DNA of 52,734 nucleotides from Acidobacteria bacterium Ga0077553 (GTDB lineage: Bacteria > Acidobacteriota > Terriglobia > Bryobacterales > Bryobacteraceae). Shown here in pieces: positions 26,214-34,091 of this stretch. The first letter of the stretch is position 1, and each line of letters starts with the position of its first letter. The stretch lies in NCBI GenBank assembly GCA_001464575.1, contig LNFE01000190.1, positions 1 through 52,734 of the forward strand, in the 5' to 3' direction. The translations under genes were made by a program, and so were the position numbers. The notes under the pieces were generated by a model, which was not told where the DNA came from, made no database searches, and saw only the letters and a program-made list of their open reading frames with translations.

Positions 26214-27046
26214 AGCGTCGTGATGCTCACTTGGTGGGACCGCACGATAATCTGCGACGCTGCTTGGTAGGCCCTGATGTCGGCTTCGAGTTGGGCGATG
26301 CGGGCGTCCCGCTCGCGGGGCTCCATGGGGGCGGCCTCGGGTTCGCCGGTTTCGGCCGGTTTGCTGGCCTGGGTGGTGATGCGGTAGATCACGGTGCTGA
26401 CCGCCGGGGCCTCGGCCGCCTCGCCGAGCTTCTGATTAATAACCGCATTGATCTTTTGTTGACCAACCGGGTTGCCACGGTCGAAGCTACCCGCCGCCTG
26501 CTTCATCTCTTCGAGCGAGCCGAGGTCAATCTTTCCCCCGTCAGCAGTCTTGGCGAAGAAGCGCTGGGTATCGGCGTTGTAGTGAACGTTCGGGTTGCCT
26601 TGCATGGCCCACATGATGGTGGTCCAGTCATTTGAGCCGGGTTGCATCGCTTTGGCCTTGTTTGCGTCCGAACCCTCCATGAACTGCCCGGCCTGTTGCG
26701 AGAGCATCTGATCTCCCATGGGGCTACCGTCGACAAGGGGCAACGGAGCCCGGGGCACCGGTTTGCCGCTCGGGGCAGAGATGCGCATCTCAATCTCCAT
26801 GGTGGTGCCTGGCGTAAAGCCTTTCGGAGGGGTAAAGGGCTGCGCCTCGGCCGGCGTCGCCTCGCTCTCCTGCCCCGAGTTCGCCTTCTGCAGAAATTGG
26901 CTCAGCAGGTTCAGGACGTCCTCCGCGCCCTTCAAGTCCTTGTTTCCCAAGAGGCCCTTCAGCAGTTCCAGGCCTTTGCCGATAATGTCCCCGCCGGGGA
27001 CGACCATACCGAGCACGCCGCCCGCGACTTTGTCCAATCCAAACAT
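26210..27046 (-). CDS. T3SS-cluster protein of unknown function, candidate secreted substrate (278 aa)
   Basis: I do not recognise this protein. The N-terminus has a hydrophobic glycine-rich segment (KVAGGVLGMVVPGGDIIGKG). The middle is Pro/Ser/Gln-rich and probably flexible. The C-terminus is a charged helix (DARIAQLEADIRAYQAAS) ending in QVSITTL. A hydrophobic patch plus a C-terminal helix next to a TPR chaperone gene is a translocator-like or filament-tip-like layout, but this is inference. The ATG at 27046 is chosen because the upstream extension of the frame lies in the coding DNA of the preceding TPR gene. It ends in a 4-base overlap with its chaperone-like neighbour. Confidence 0.65.
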   Translation of the reverse strand: MFGLDKVAGGVLGMVVPGGDIIGKGLELLKGLLGNKDLKGAEDVLNLLSQFLQKANSGQESEATPAEAQPFTPPKGFTPGTTMEIEMRISAPSGKPVPRAPLPLVDGSPMGDQMLSQQAGQFMEGSDANKAKAMQPGSNDWTTIMWAMQGNPNVHYNADTQRFFAKTADGGKIDLGSLEEMKQAAGSFDRGNPVGQQKINAVINQKLGEAAEAPAVSTVIYRITTQASKPAETGEPEAAPMEPRERDARIAQLEADIRAYQAASQIIVRSHQVSITTL

Positions 27047-27074
27047 GTTCGTGATCCTTGTTTCAGTGAGTTGA

Positions 27075-27521
27075 TTATTCGGCGGGCAAGGCGGCCAAAA
27101 TGGCACGTGCCCGATGAGCAAATTCGTTCTGATTTTGCGGGTCGAGCGCCGCCGCCTCTCGCAGGTAGCGGGCCGCTTCGCGGGGCTGACCCAAGTGGAC
27201 GAACGCCTCGCCCAGATTGCCGCAGACCACCACGTCCTGGGGATCGCGGGCATAAGCCTGTTCAAGATACTCGCGGGCAGTTTCCGGCGCGCCGTAGCGC
27301 AGTTCCAGGGCTCCCATGCCTGCATAGCCCAAGTGCGAGCGATCATTGAGCGTGATCACGGCTTGAAACATCGATCGGGCATCGTCGATCAGGCCTTGGT
27401 CGTAGTATTGGGCGCCGAGCACGACATAGACTTCCAATACGCCGTCCGGGATGCCCAGGGCGCTGGCCCAAGTCGTTTCGCCGGAGAGGGCCTGATCGAA
27501 TTCCGTTGACGTTTGAGACAT
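27075..27521 (-). CDS. TPR protein, SycD/LcrH-like T3SS chaperone
   Basis: The product is 148 residues with TPR units at about 30-130 (GLIDDARSMFQAVITLNDRS, PETAREYLEQAYARDPQDV, PREAARYLREAAALDPQN). It is similar in plan to the other TPR proteins of this cluster and probably derived from them by duplication. GGAGG precedes the ATG. It sits between the 154-aa and 278-aa genes and could serve either. Confidence 0.78.
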   Translation of the reverse strand: MSQTSTEFDQALSGETTWASALGIPDGVLEVYVVLGAQYYDQGLIDDARSMFQAVITLNDRSHLGYAGMGALELRYGAPETAREYLEQAYARDPQDVVVCGNLGEAFVHLGQPREAARYLREAAALDPQNQNEFAHRARAILAALPAE

Positions 27522-27531
27522 CGGAGGTTAC

Positions 27532-27996
27532 CTAGCGGGAGGTCGAGTTCTGGATGGCGGTCTTCATCGCTTCGCCGCGTGCCGAAATCGCCTTCATGAC
27601 GGCTTCCATAATGGACTGCATCGCTTGCATCATCTGCTGGCCCTTGATCTGGTCTTCTTTCTTGGGGCTCTTGAGCAGGCGCATGGCTTCCCCTTCCATG
27701 TTGTCCAGCGTCCGGCCGATCTCGCCGGCATCATTAAACTTCGCCTGCCAGGCGCTCATGTCGATACCCGGCATGTTGCCAGCGATCCCGGGCGATGAGG
27801 CCGGAGCGTTGGAAGCCTGTCCTCCGCCGAAGCTCTTCAGGGCGGCCAGGGCGGCCTTGTTGAGTTCCTGATTGAAACGGGTGGCTTCAGCGCCGTCGTT
27901 GAACTTGATTTCAACCGACGTCATCTGCGCGGTCAACCGTACCGCGTGGCTGCCTTGCGCCGCTGCGTTGCCCGTGGGGCCGGAAACATTCGACAT
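27532..27996 (-). CDS. Candidate T3SS needle/filament or other small secreted protein (154 aa)
   Basis: The ATG at 27996 has a strong ribosome-binding site (AAAGGAGA). This follows the widest gap in the second half of the operon (48 bases), which points to strong independent translation. The N-terminal half is Gly/Ala/Ser/Asn-rich. The C-terminal half is a long Met-rich amphipathic helix (GQQMMQAMQSIMEAVMKAI) ending in ARGEAMKTAIQNS. High expression, no cysteine and a C-terminal helix fit a needle-type structural subunit (SctF role), but I see no sequence signature that proves it. A TPR gene follows after 10 bases. Confidence 0.6.
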   Translation of the reverse strand: MSNVSGPTGNAAAQGSHAVRLTAQMTSVEIKFNDGAEATRFNQELNKAALAALKSFGGGQASNAPASSPGIAGNMPGIDMSAWQAKFNDAGEIGRTLDNMEGEAMRLLKSPKKEDQIKGQQMMQAMQSIMEAVMKAISARGEAMKTAIQNSTSR

Positions 27997-28044
27997 ACTC
28001 TGTTTTCTCCTTTGTTTGGTCCGGCTCTTGCCTGGACGCACCAC

Positions 28045-28416
28045 TTATCGGGGCGAGTTTCCGAAGGTTGCGCCTTGCCGCACAGTTTCGAAGCGCCACC
28101 GCCAACGAAGTTCGACGGCAGGAGCCAGGCGGCCTCGCGCGGCAGCCATTTCGGCCTCCGCATCCCGCGGGCGGCCCAGCGCCAGGAGCGTCTCCATACG
28201 GAGTTCGTGGGCTTCGGGGTCGAGCAGCGGCCACGCCTCGGCGGGGCGGCCCTGCTGCAGCCGGATGGAGGCGAGCGACCGCCGGGCGTAAGCGTAGCCA
28301 GGGACGGCGGCGACCAGGCCCGCGAAGAGAATCGCCGCCTCTTCAAGATAGCCTTGCTGAGCCCATTCCCGGCCGCGCTCGGCGACCAGATACACCTCTT
28401 CTTCGGTCCAGTTCAT
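28045..28416 (-). CDS. TPR-like T3SS-cluster protein (123 aa)
   Basis: The product is 123 residues of helix-turn-helix repeats (GYLEEAAILFAGLVAAVPGY, GRPAEAWPLLDPEAHELR, GRPRDAEAEMAAARGRL). It is more degenerate than the other three TPR proteins. Its start overlaps the stop of the 128-aa gene by one base (TGATG), so it probably forms a pair with that protein. A chaperone role is inferred from position and fold. Confidence 0.65.
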   Translation of the reverse strand: MNWTEEEVYLVAERGREWAQQGYLEEAAILFAGLVAAVPGYAYARRSLASIRLQQGRPAEAWPLLDPEAHELRMETLLALGRPRDAEAEMAAARGRLAPAVELRWRWRFETVRQGATFGNSPR

Positions 28417-28802
28417 CACGCTTGGCCCTGCCCTTCGGTAGCGATGCGCGTCTCCAATTCCCTCTCGATCTCGTCCATGCGGGCCAGCGCGGCCAGCATG
28501 CGGACCTCGTCCGGATGGGCAGGAGCGGGGCCGCCGAGGTGACGCCTCAGCAACCCATGCCAGCGGCGGCGCTCTTCGTGAATGTCGGTATAGACAGGGG
28601 TCGCCGAGAGCGGCGGCGGACCGAGATTGAGTTCGCCAGGCGAAGGCACGTCCACGCGGAGCACCTGCCGCCACGTGATCATTGACGGCGCACCAACATC
28701 GCGCAGGCGTTGGTCAAACGCGCTGGCCGTGTTGTCAATCCGCGCGGCGGGCGAAGGAGCCGGCTCCCAGCCGGGAATCGTGTACTGGACTTTAACGCTC
28801 AT
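28416..28802 (-). CDS. T3SS-cluster protein of unknown function (128 aa)
   Basis: This is an unrecognised protein. The N-terminal two thirds are proline-rich with few predicted helices (PGWEPAPSPAARIDN, SPGELNLGPPPLSATP). The last third is helical (MLAALARMDEIERELETRI). The ATG at 28802 overlaps the sctU stop (ATGA), so it is coupled to the export switch protein. It could be a secreted protein with the following TPR gene as chaperone. Confidence 0.58.
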   Translation of the reverse strand: MSVKVQYTIPGWEPAPSPAARIDNTASAFDQRLRDVGAPSMITWRQVLRVDVPSPGELNLGPPPLSATPVYTDIHEERRRWHGLLRRHLGGPAPAHPDEVRMLAALARMDEIERELETRIATEGQGQA

Positions 28803-29860
28803 GATTGTGCTTCCTTTCGCAATTGATAGACCCACTGCAGAACTTCGGCCACCGCGTCGAACAGCTCCTCGGGAATCTCGTGGTCGAGCTCCACGGTATG
28901 CAGCGTGCGGGCCAGGCCAACGTTTTGCATAACGGGCACCTGGTGCTCCTCAGCGAGGGAGCGGATCTTCGCGGCCAGATCGCCGGAGCCTTTCGCCACC
29001 ACTCGGGGGGCGTTCATGGTCTCCGCGTCATAGGCCAGGGCGACCGCGATATGCGTGGGGTTGACGACGACGACCGCGGCCTTTGGCACGTTGACGATCG
29101 CGCCGCCTTTGAGGGCCTCTTCATGCAAGTGCCGCCGCTGATGCTTAATGTGCGGATCGCCTTCATTCTGCTTGTACTCCTGCTTCACCTCCTCCTTGCT
29201 CATCATTTGCTCCTTCATGTAGAGCTTTTTTTGCAGGAGGAAGTCGGCGCCGCCGAGAATGAGGAACACCCCGCCGACGCGGAGCAACAAGCCGGAAAGG
29301 AGTTCGCCGGCCAAGCCCGCGGCTTCGTTCACCGAGAGGCGCGAGGCGACAGTGGCGGAGAAGAGCGAATCCTGAATATAGAGATAGGTGACCGATAGAA
29401 CAACGGCGAAACTGACCAGGCTCTTGAGCAATTGGATGTAGGTGCGGGCCTTGAAGAAGAGGTTTTGAAAGCCCGCGATGGGGTTCAGCTTTTCGAGCTT
29501 CGGCTGGACCACTTCGGGTGAGAAGAGGCTGCCCACCTGAAGAAAGATGGTCAGGCCGGTGACGGTGGCAAGGCCTGCCGCAATGGGGAGAGAGAGTACG
29601 AGCCAACGGGTGAAGGCCCCGCCCGTGCGATGGAGGAGGAAGGCGGGATCAAGCGGAGCGGCGATCACGGACGGCTGCAGCGACTCCCGCAAGAGGGCCG
29701 CGAGTTCCGTGACCAGAATCGTACCGGCGCCGGCGACGATGCCCGCGCCCGTCAAGAAGGCGAGCGACTGCGTGATATCCCGGCTCTGGAAGACTTGGCC
29801 CTTCTTCCTTGCCTCCCGGATCTTCTGTTCTGAGGGTTGTTCGGTTTTCTCGCTCGACAT
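28799..29860 (-). CDS. sctU: T3SS export switch protein SctU
   Basis: The product is 353 residues with four membrane helices in the first 210. The cytoplasmic part carries the autocleavage motif NPTH (267-270), where cleavage between Asn and Pro changes export from early to late substrates. MSSEKTEQPSEQKIREARKKGQ at the N-terminus is typical of the FlhB/SctU family. Its ATG directly follows the stop of the 267-aa gene. With the short SctP in the same operon, it supplies the substrate-specificity switch. Confidence 0.95.
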   Translation of the reverse strand: MSSEKTEQPSEQKIREARKKGQVFQSRDITQSLAFLTGAGIVAGAGTILVTELAALLRESLQPSVIAAPLDPAFLLHRTGGAFTRWLVLSLPIAAGLATVTGLTIFLQVGSLFSPEVVQPKLEKLNPIAGFQNLFFKARTYIQLLKSLVSFAVVLSVTYLYIQDSLFSATVASRLSVNEAAGLAGELLSGLLLRVGGVFLILGGADFLLQKKLYMKEQMMSKEEVKQEYKQNEGDPHIKHQRRHLHEEALKGGAIVNVPKAAVVVVNPTHIAVALAYDAETMNAPRVVAKGSGDLAAKIRSLAEEHQVPVMQNVGLARTLHTVELDHEIPEELFDAVAEVLQWVYQLRKEAQS

Positions 29861-30664
29861 CTACGCTTTCTGGAACAGGGCGTGCAGTTCGTCCGCCTTC
29901 AACTCCCGCGCGAGGGTATCCATCAAGAGGCCCACGTTGATGCCCCCCACCGAATAGACGCGGCGCGGCTCTTCGCCCCAGTGGACGCGGAAGGGCTTCG
30001 CCGGCGGTTGCTCGGCGACTTCCAGATCCCCTAAGCCGAGTTCGGCGAGGCGCTGCTTGACGGCCTGGGCTTGTTCGGGCGTGGCGAGCAGTTGCTCCGG
30101 CAAGGTGAACTTGTCGCCGGATTCGCTTTCCACTTCAGCGGCCGACGGTCCGGAAGAGAACCAGGAGGGGGTGGACCCAAGCCGGTCGACGGGGATGGAG
30201 TCGGGCGGCGGGTTATCGGGATCGTAGGCGTCGACGCCAGGCATCGAAAGCCCCGGGGCGATCTTGATGGCTTCCTGCATGGCGTGCGGAACCCAGGTGT
30301 AGCCGTAGGCTTGGCGCAGGTTCGTCGTGTTCTGCGCGCCCCAGCCCCAAACCATAATGGGCACATCGATCTTGTAGCCCGCGCCCATAAGTTCGCCGGC
30401 GAGGCGTTGGCGCGCGTCGAGGTCGTCGATATCGCGAAGCGCCTGCACGGCGGGAGGTTGGGAGGCCCAGTACTGGTCGTCGAAGGATTGGCCGGGCCGG
30501 TCGAGAAACGCGGCGCGTTGCGCCTGGGCTTCGGGCGAAGAGGGCAGGCGGCCGCCAACCGGCGCCGGGGCCGGGGTTTCGACGCGAGGCGGTTCGGCCG
30601 GGGTGGGTGCGGCCGGGGCCGACGTCAATCCGGGAATGGTGGGAGCGCCAATTTTGGGAATCAT
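29861..30664 (-). CDS. Unknown 267-aa protein between sctT and sctU
   Basis: I cannot assign this protein. An Ala/Pro-rich N-terminus (about 1-45) leads to a Trp/Tyr-rich middle, with DDQYWASQPPAVQALRDID, PIMVWGWGAQNTTN and AYGYTWVPHAM, and a C-terminal helical end. A proline-rich, probably unstructured start followed by a compact domain is what a secreted effector or extracellular tip protein would look like, but there is no catalytic signature. The ATG at 30664 is used because the frame upstream runs into sctT coding DNA. No good ribosome-binding site is visible. It touches the sctU start with no spacer. Confidence 0.62.
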   Translation of the reverse strand: MIPKIGAPTIPGLTSAPAAPTPAEPPRVETPAPAPVGGRLPSSPEAQAQRAAFLDRPGQSFDDQYWASQPPAVQALRDIDDLDARQRLAGELMGAGYKIDVPIMVWGWGAQNTTNLRQAYGYTWVPHAMQEAIKIAPGLSMPGVDAYDPDNPPPDSIPVDRLGSTPSWFSSGPSAAEVESESGDKFTLPEQLLATPEQAQAVKQRLAELGLGDLEVAEQPPAKPFRVHWGEEPRRVYSVGGINVGLLMDTLARELKADELHALFQKA

Positions 30665-30704
30665 AAGCCGCTGGTTCGTTATCGGAGAGCTCCCGGCGAA
30701 GTTG

Positions 30705-31535
30705 CTAAGGACGCAGGCTGCGGACAACTTGCTCGACCGACGCAGCGATTTCGCCCAGATACCCCTGCATGCGAGCAACCAGGAAGCCCAGCATGAGAAG
30801 AAATACGCCAAGACCGGCAAGAGCCTTCACCGGCTGCGACTCCTGATGGACGTTGATCTGGTTGGCGATGCGGTTCAACATGCCGAACGAGACATCAACC
30901 AGGAGCAGAACGATCAGCAGCGGCGCGGCAAGCTGCAGGGCGATGACCAGGGAGTTGGCGCTGAGGCGCGCGGCCGCCTCGAGCAAGGCGGTGGCGCCAG
31001 GTTCGATCCTTGGGAAGCTGGTGAGCGGCAACGTGGCGAAGCTGTTGGCGAGCGCGTTGAGGTAGAGCAGGTGGCCGTTACCCGCGACGAACAGTGCGAT
31101 GGCTGTTTGCAGTTTCAACTGGCCGAGGAGAGAGGATGGGCCGGGCAACTGCGGGGCGACGTAGTTCAACTGGTTCATGCCTCGCTGCGTGTCGATCAGG
31201 ACGCCAGCGGCTTGAATGCCGTAGAAGACGAACTGACAGACGACGCCAAGCAGGAAGCCAGCCATAACCTCTTTGGCGATCAGGGCCACATAGAAGACCG
31301 TCGTGAAGGTCGGCGCGGCGGCGGGGGTGACGTACGGGAGCAGCAGCGCCGAGAAGAGGGCCGCGAAGCCGACGCGAACGCGGCCGGGCACTGTTTGGCC
31401 ACCGAAGAACGGCGCCAGCAGCAGCGCTGGCAGGAGCCGGGCGAGAACCAGGCCGAACAGCAGAATCCAGGTTTCGAGGTCGACGCGGACCCCGGCCACG
31501 GCCAGGATTCGCTGCGCTGTAGCGAGAAGATCCAT
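30705..31535 (-). CDS. sctT: T3SS export gate protein SctT
   Basis: The product is 276 residues with about six to eight membrane helices and FliR/SctT-type sequence (APFFGGQTVPGRVRVGFA, GFLLGVVCQFVFYGIQAAG, DTQRGMNQLN). SctT forms part of the helical SctR5-S4-T1 export gate. Its ATG abuts the sctS stop with no spacer. The R-S-T order is the one found in almost all T3SSs. Confidence 0.94.
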   Translation of the reverse strand: MDLLATAQRILAVAGVRVDLETWILLFGLVLARLLPALLLAPFFGGQTVPGRVRVGFAALFSALLLPYVTPAAAPTFTTVFYVALIAKEVMAGFLLGVVCQFVFYGIQAAGVLIDTQRGMNQLNYVAPQLPGPSSLLGQLKLQTAIALFVAGNGHLLYLNALANSFATLPLTSFPRIEPGATALLEAAARLSANSLVIALQLAAPLLIVLLLVDVSFGMLNRIANQINVHQESQPVKALAGLGVFLLMLGFLVARMQGYLGEIAASVEQVVRSLRP

Positions 31536-31802
31536 TTACTTGATCAGGGCGATGGTTTCGAAAACCGCCGCGGCGAAGCGGACCACTTGCCAGAGCATCC
31601 ACGGTCCGGCCAGGGCGAGAGCTGCGAACACGGCAATGAGCTTCGGCACGAAGCCGATGGTCTGGTCCTGAATCTGCGTAGTCGCTTGGAGCAAGCTGGT
31701 CGTCAGGCCGACCGCCATGGCGACGAGCATGGGCACCGCCGAGACCATGAGCACGAGCAGCAGGCCTTCGCGGAGCAAGCGGAGAATGGCGTCACCGTCC
31801 AT
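31536..31802 (-). CDS. sctS: T3SS export gate protein SctS
   Basis: The product is 88 residues, the usual FliQ/SctS size, and is made of two membrane helices separated by a short loop (SLLQATTQIQDQTIGFVPKL, the family hallmark). It packs around SctR and SctT in the export gate. The gap to sctR is 6 bases, and the gap to sctT is zero. Confidence 0.95.
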   Translation of the reverse strand: MDGDAILRLLREGLLLVLMVSAVPMLVAMAVGLTTSLLQATTQIQDQTIGFVPKLIAVFAALALAGPWMLWQVVRFAAAVFETIALIK

Positions 31803-31808
31803 GGGTCC

Positions 31809-32483
31809 TCACAGGTAGCTCAGCACCAGGCCGCGGACGATCATGTACCAGCCGTCGACCATGACGAAGAGAAGTAGTTTAAAGGGCAGCGACACGACGC
31901 TGGGTGAGAGCATGCTCATACCCATGGCCAGCAGGATGTTGGCGACCACCATGTCAATGACGAGAAACGGCAGGAAAATGAGGAACCCGATCAGGAAGCC
32001 GTTCTTCAGTTCGCTCGTGACGAACGAAGGAATGAGTACGCGGAAGTCTTCGCGCTCGATGGCCGTAGGGGTACCGCCGGACTGCTGTTCGAGGCGGGCC
32101 AGCAACTCCATGAAGAGGGTACGATCCTTGACGTGACTGTGACGGGCGAGAAACTTGCGCAGGGGTTCCTTACCCCGTTCGCCGGCATCGAAGAGGCCCT
32201 TCACGCTGGCTTCCGAGAAGATGCCGGGGGTGCCCGGGATCGGCCCGGCGGCTTCGTACATGCGCGTGGCGACGGGGCTCATGATGAAGATGGTGAGGAT
32301 GAACGAGAGGCCCGTGATGATCTGATTGGCAGGGACCTGCTGGGTGCCGAGGGCGTTGCGCAGGATCGAGAGCGTCACTGAGATTTTGACGAAGGACGTC
32401 AACATGATCAGCACGAATGGGGCCAACGACATCGCGCCCAGCACGATGACGAGTACGACGGGATTCGGTAGGTTATTGCCCAT
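31809..32483 (-). CDS. sctR: T3SS export gate protein SctR
   Basis: The product is 224 residues. The N-terminal membrane segment begins immediately with LPNPVVLVIVLGAMSLAP, as in SctR, whereas FliP proteins usually have a cleaved leader. FVKISVTLSILRNALGTQQVPANQI and PFLVIDMVVANILLAMGMSM (both quoted in part) are strongly conserved family segments. The start overlaps the fliO-like gene by 11 bases. Confidence 0.94.
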   Translation of the reverse strand: MGNNLPNPVVLVIVLGAMSLAPFVLIMLTSFVKISVTLSILRNALGTQQVPANQIITGLSFILTIFIMSPVATRMYEAAGPIPGTPGIFSEASVKGLFDAGERGKEPLRKFLARHSHVKDRTLFMELLARLEQQSGGTPTAIEREDFRVLIPSFVTSELKNGFLIGFLIFLPFLVIDMVVANILLAMGMSMLSPSVVSLPFKLLLFVMVDGWYMIVRGLVLSYL

Positions 32484-32742
32484 GCGGCGCCTCCCACTCC
32501 TTCAAGAGGGACACCCCAGATTCAGAGGCAGACAGCAGGAGTTCGCGCCCGCCCGTCCGAACGAGGTAGAGCGTCTTGCGCGGTTCGAGCGCCTGCCGGG
32601 CTACCACTTGAATGGGACCGTTGCTGACCGGCGCGATAAAACGGGGCAGACCCCAGCGCAGACCGCCCCACGCCAGAGCCAGGACGCCCGCCAACACAAA
32701 CATGACCTTCAAGAAATCGAAGATGGGGTTATCGCCCGTCAT
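32473..32742 (-). CDS. FliO-like membrane protein in the T3SS operon
   Basis: The product is 89 residues. One membrane helix at about 9-28 is followed by a small cytoplasmic domain (PIQVVARQALEPRKTLYLVR, then GGRELLLSASESGVSLL), which matches the FliO pattern. FliO is a flagellar assembly helper for the FliP (SctR) ring, and non-flagellar T3SSs are usually described without one. Position directly before sctR matches fliO-fliP in flagellar operons. The ATG at 32742 overlaps the sctQ stop (ATGA) and has GGGGGAA upstream. A GTG 12 bases earlier is possible. Confidence 0.75.
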   Translation of the reverse strand: MTGDNPIFDFLKVMFVLAGVLALAWGGLRWGLPRFIAPVSNGPIQVVARQALEPRKTLYLVRTGGRELLLSASESGVSLLKEWEAPHGQ

Positions 32743-34091
32743 CCGTTCCCCCACGTCAGCAACTTCACGCCCAACCGCCCTTCAATCTCGACCAGTTCGC
32801 CAGTGCCGATCTGCCGGCCGTTGACGGCGAGCTTAACGGGGGCGCGCGGGTCGCGGTCCAGGTCGAGGATGGCGCCCGGCGTCAAGCGGGATACCTCAGC
32901 CCAAGTCAGCTCCTTTTCGTCAATGATCAGGTGCAGCCGGAGCGGCAACTCTTCGAGAACGCTTACGGTTTCCATCGGTTTCCTTTGTACAAGTTCGTAT
33001 TGGGTCGAGGAGATGGAGCGAGCCACCCATCCTTGGTCATCCCGGTCCGGGAACAGGACGCTGGGCGCGGGATGGTAGAGAATCACATCGCCCGGCTCCA
33101 GTCCGTCCCGCTCGACAGCGGTCAGCTCGACCATTCCAGCGGAGACGCGAAGTGGCCAGCCTAATTCGGCAGGGGGTTCCCGGCGAGGGCCCAGCCAGGC
33201 GGCCTGCATTTTGGCCATGGCAGTCCAGGGCAGGAAGAGTCGAAAGGCTCCGCGCAAATCGCCGATGCGTATGGTCGCACCGGCGGCGAGTCCGTCGCCG
33301 AGTTCCCTTGGCTTTCGCCCGCGTCGGCCAAGCGAGAACTGAAATGGCATCGCGAGATCGCGGTTGGCGCGTTCGAGCGCGGCCAGGAGAAGGAGTTCGA
33401 TGACAGCCTCGCGACCAGGCGTCACGCCGGCGGGCCGGGGACCCAAAGGCGCGAGCGCGCGAGCGCAGAGCTCTTCAAGAAAGCTGTCCGCGACCACCAG
33501 GCTCAGCAAGGCGCCAACCGGCTCCACCATCACCGGGAACACGCTCCAGCCCACCGGGATACTCGAATGGAACTCCGCGCCACCGGCGGCGCATTCAAAG
33601 GCTTCGCCGATCTGGACCTCTTTCTCCGCCGCCCATTCCCGTTCGAGACGCACGACGAAATGGTGCGGGAAGATCACGAACTCATCGCCGTCGACGAGCT
33701 CGGCCCGGGCCGTCGCCACCATGCGGCGCTGATTGACGAGCGTCCCCATGGCCGAGTCCAGGTCTTCGAGCAGCAGGCGGGCGCCTTCGCGGTACAGCCG
33801 GGCGTGATTCCGGGTGATGGCGGGCTCCGGCAGGATGACGGTGTTCCCTTCCCCGCGGCCAAAAAGCATGGGCTCATCACCCAAACGGAGATCTTCGGCT
33901 TTGAACTTCGGATCCGTCAGGTTGCTGCGTTCCAGGCGGACCTGCATGCGGCCAGGCCGCATCAGCAGGGACGCGGCGATATCGCGAAGCCAGAGCTCCC
34001 ACTGGCTCGCACCTGGGAACGCGGCGGCGTACCAGTTGCGCAGCGGAAGTTCCGCCTGACGAAACGAAGCCAACTGCGCGGTTATCGCCAT
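32739..34091 (-). CDS. sctQ: FHA-SctQ fusion, T3SS sorting-platform (C-ring) protein
   Basis: The product is 450 residues. A short N-terminal helical part (1-60) is followed by a complete FHA domain at about 70-150 with Gly79-Arg80, ITRNHA (92-97) and GTLVN (116-120), i.e. the phosphothreonine-binding residues. The SctQ part follows, with SPOA-like segments at about 305-345 and 378-447 (LRLHLIIDEKELTWAEVSRL, TGELVEIEGRLGVKLL). SctQ/FliM-FliN proteins form the cytoplasmic pods that load substrates. Typical SctQ has no FHA domain. The ATG at 34091 overlaps sctP by 10 bases; the frame is open far upstream but that is sctP coding DNA. Confidence 0.85.
   Translation of the reverse strand: MAITAQLASFRQAELPLRNWYAAAFPGASQWELWLRDIAASLLMRPGRMQVRLERSNLTDPKFKAEDLRLGDEPMLFGRGEGNTVILPEPAITRNHARLYREGARLLLEDLDSAMGTLVNQRRMVATARAELVDGDEFVIFPHHFVVRLEREWAAEKEVQIGEAFECAAGGAEFHSSIPVGWSVFPVMVEPVGALLSLVVADSFLEELCARALAPLGPRPAGVTPGREAVIELLLLAALERANRDLAMPFQFSLGRRGRKPRELGDGLAAGATIRIGDLRGAFRLFLPWTAMAKMQAAWLGPRREPPAELGWPLRVSAGMVELTAVERDGLEPGDVILYHPAPSVLFPDRDDQGWVARSISSTQYELVQRKPMETVSVLEELPLRLHLIIDEKELTWAEVSRLTPGAILDLDRDPRAPVKLAVNGRQIGTGELVEIEGRLGVKLLTWGNG

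Noticed and set aside
30603..31877. Plus-strand open frame of 424 codons over sctT and sctS
   Set aside because: It is antisense to membrane-protein genes. Hydrophobic codons read backwards give charged Gln/Glu/Arg runs, which is what is seen.
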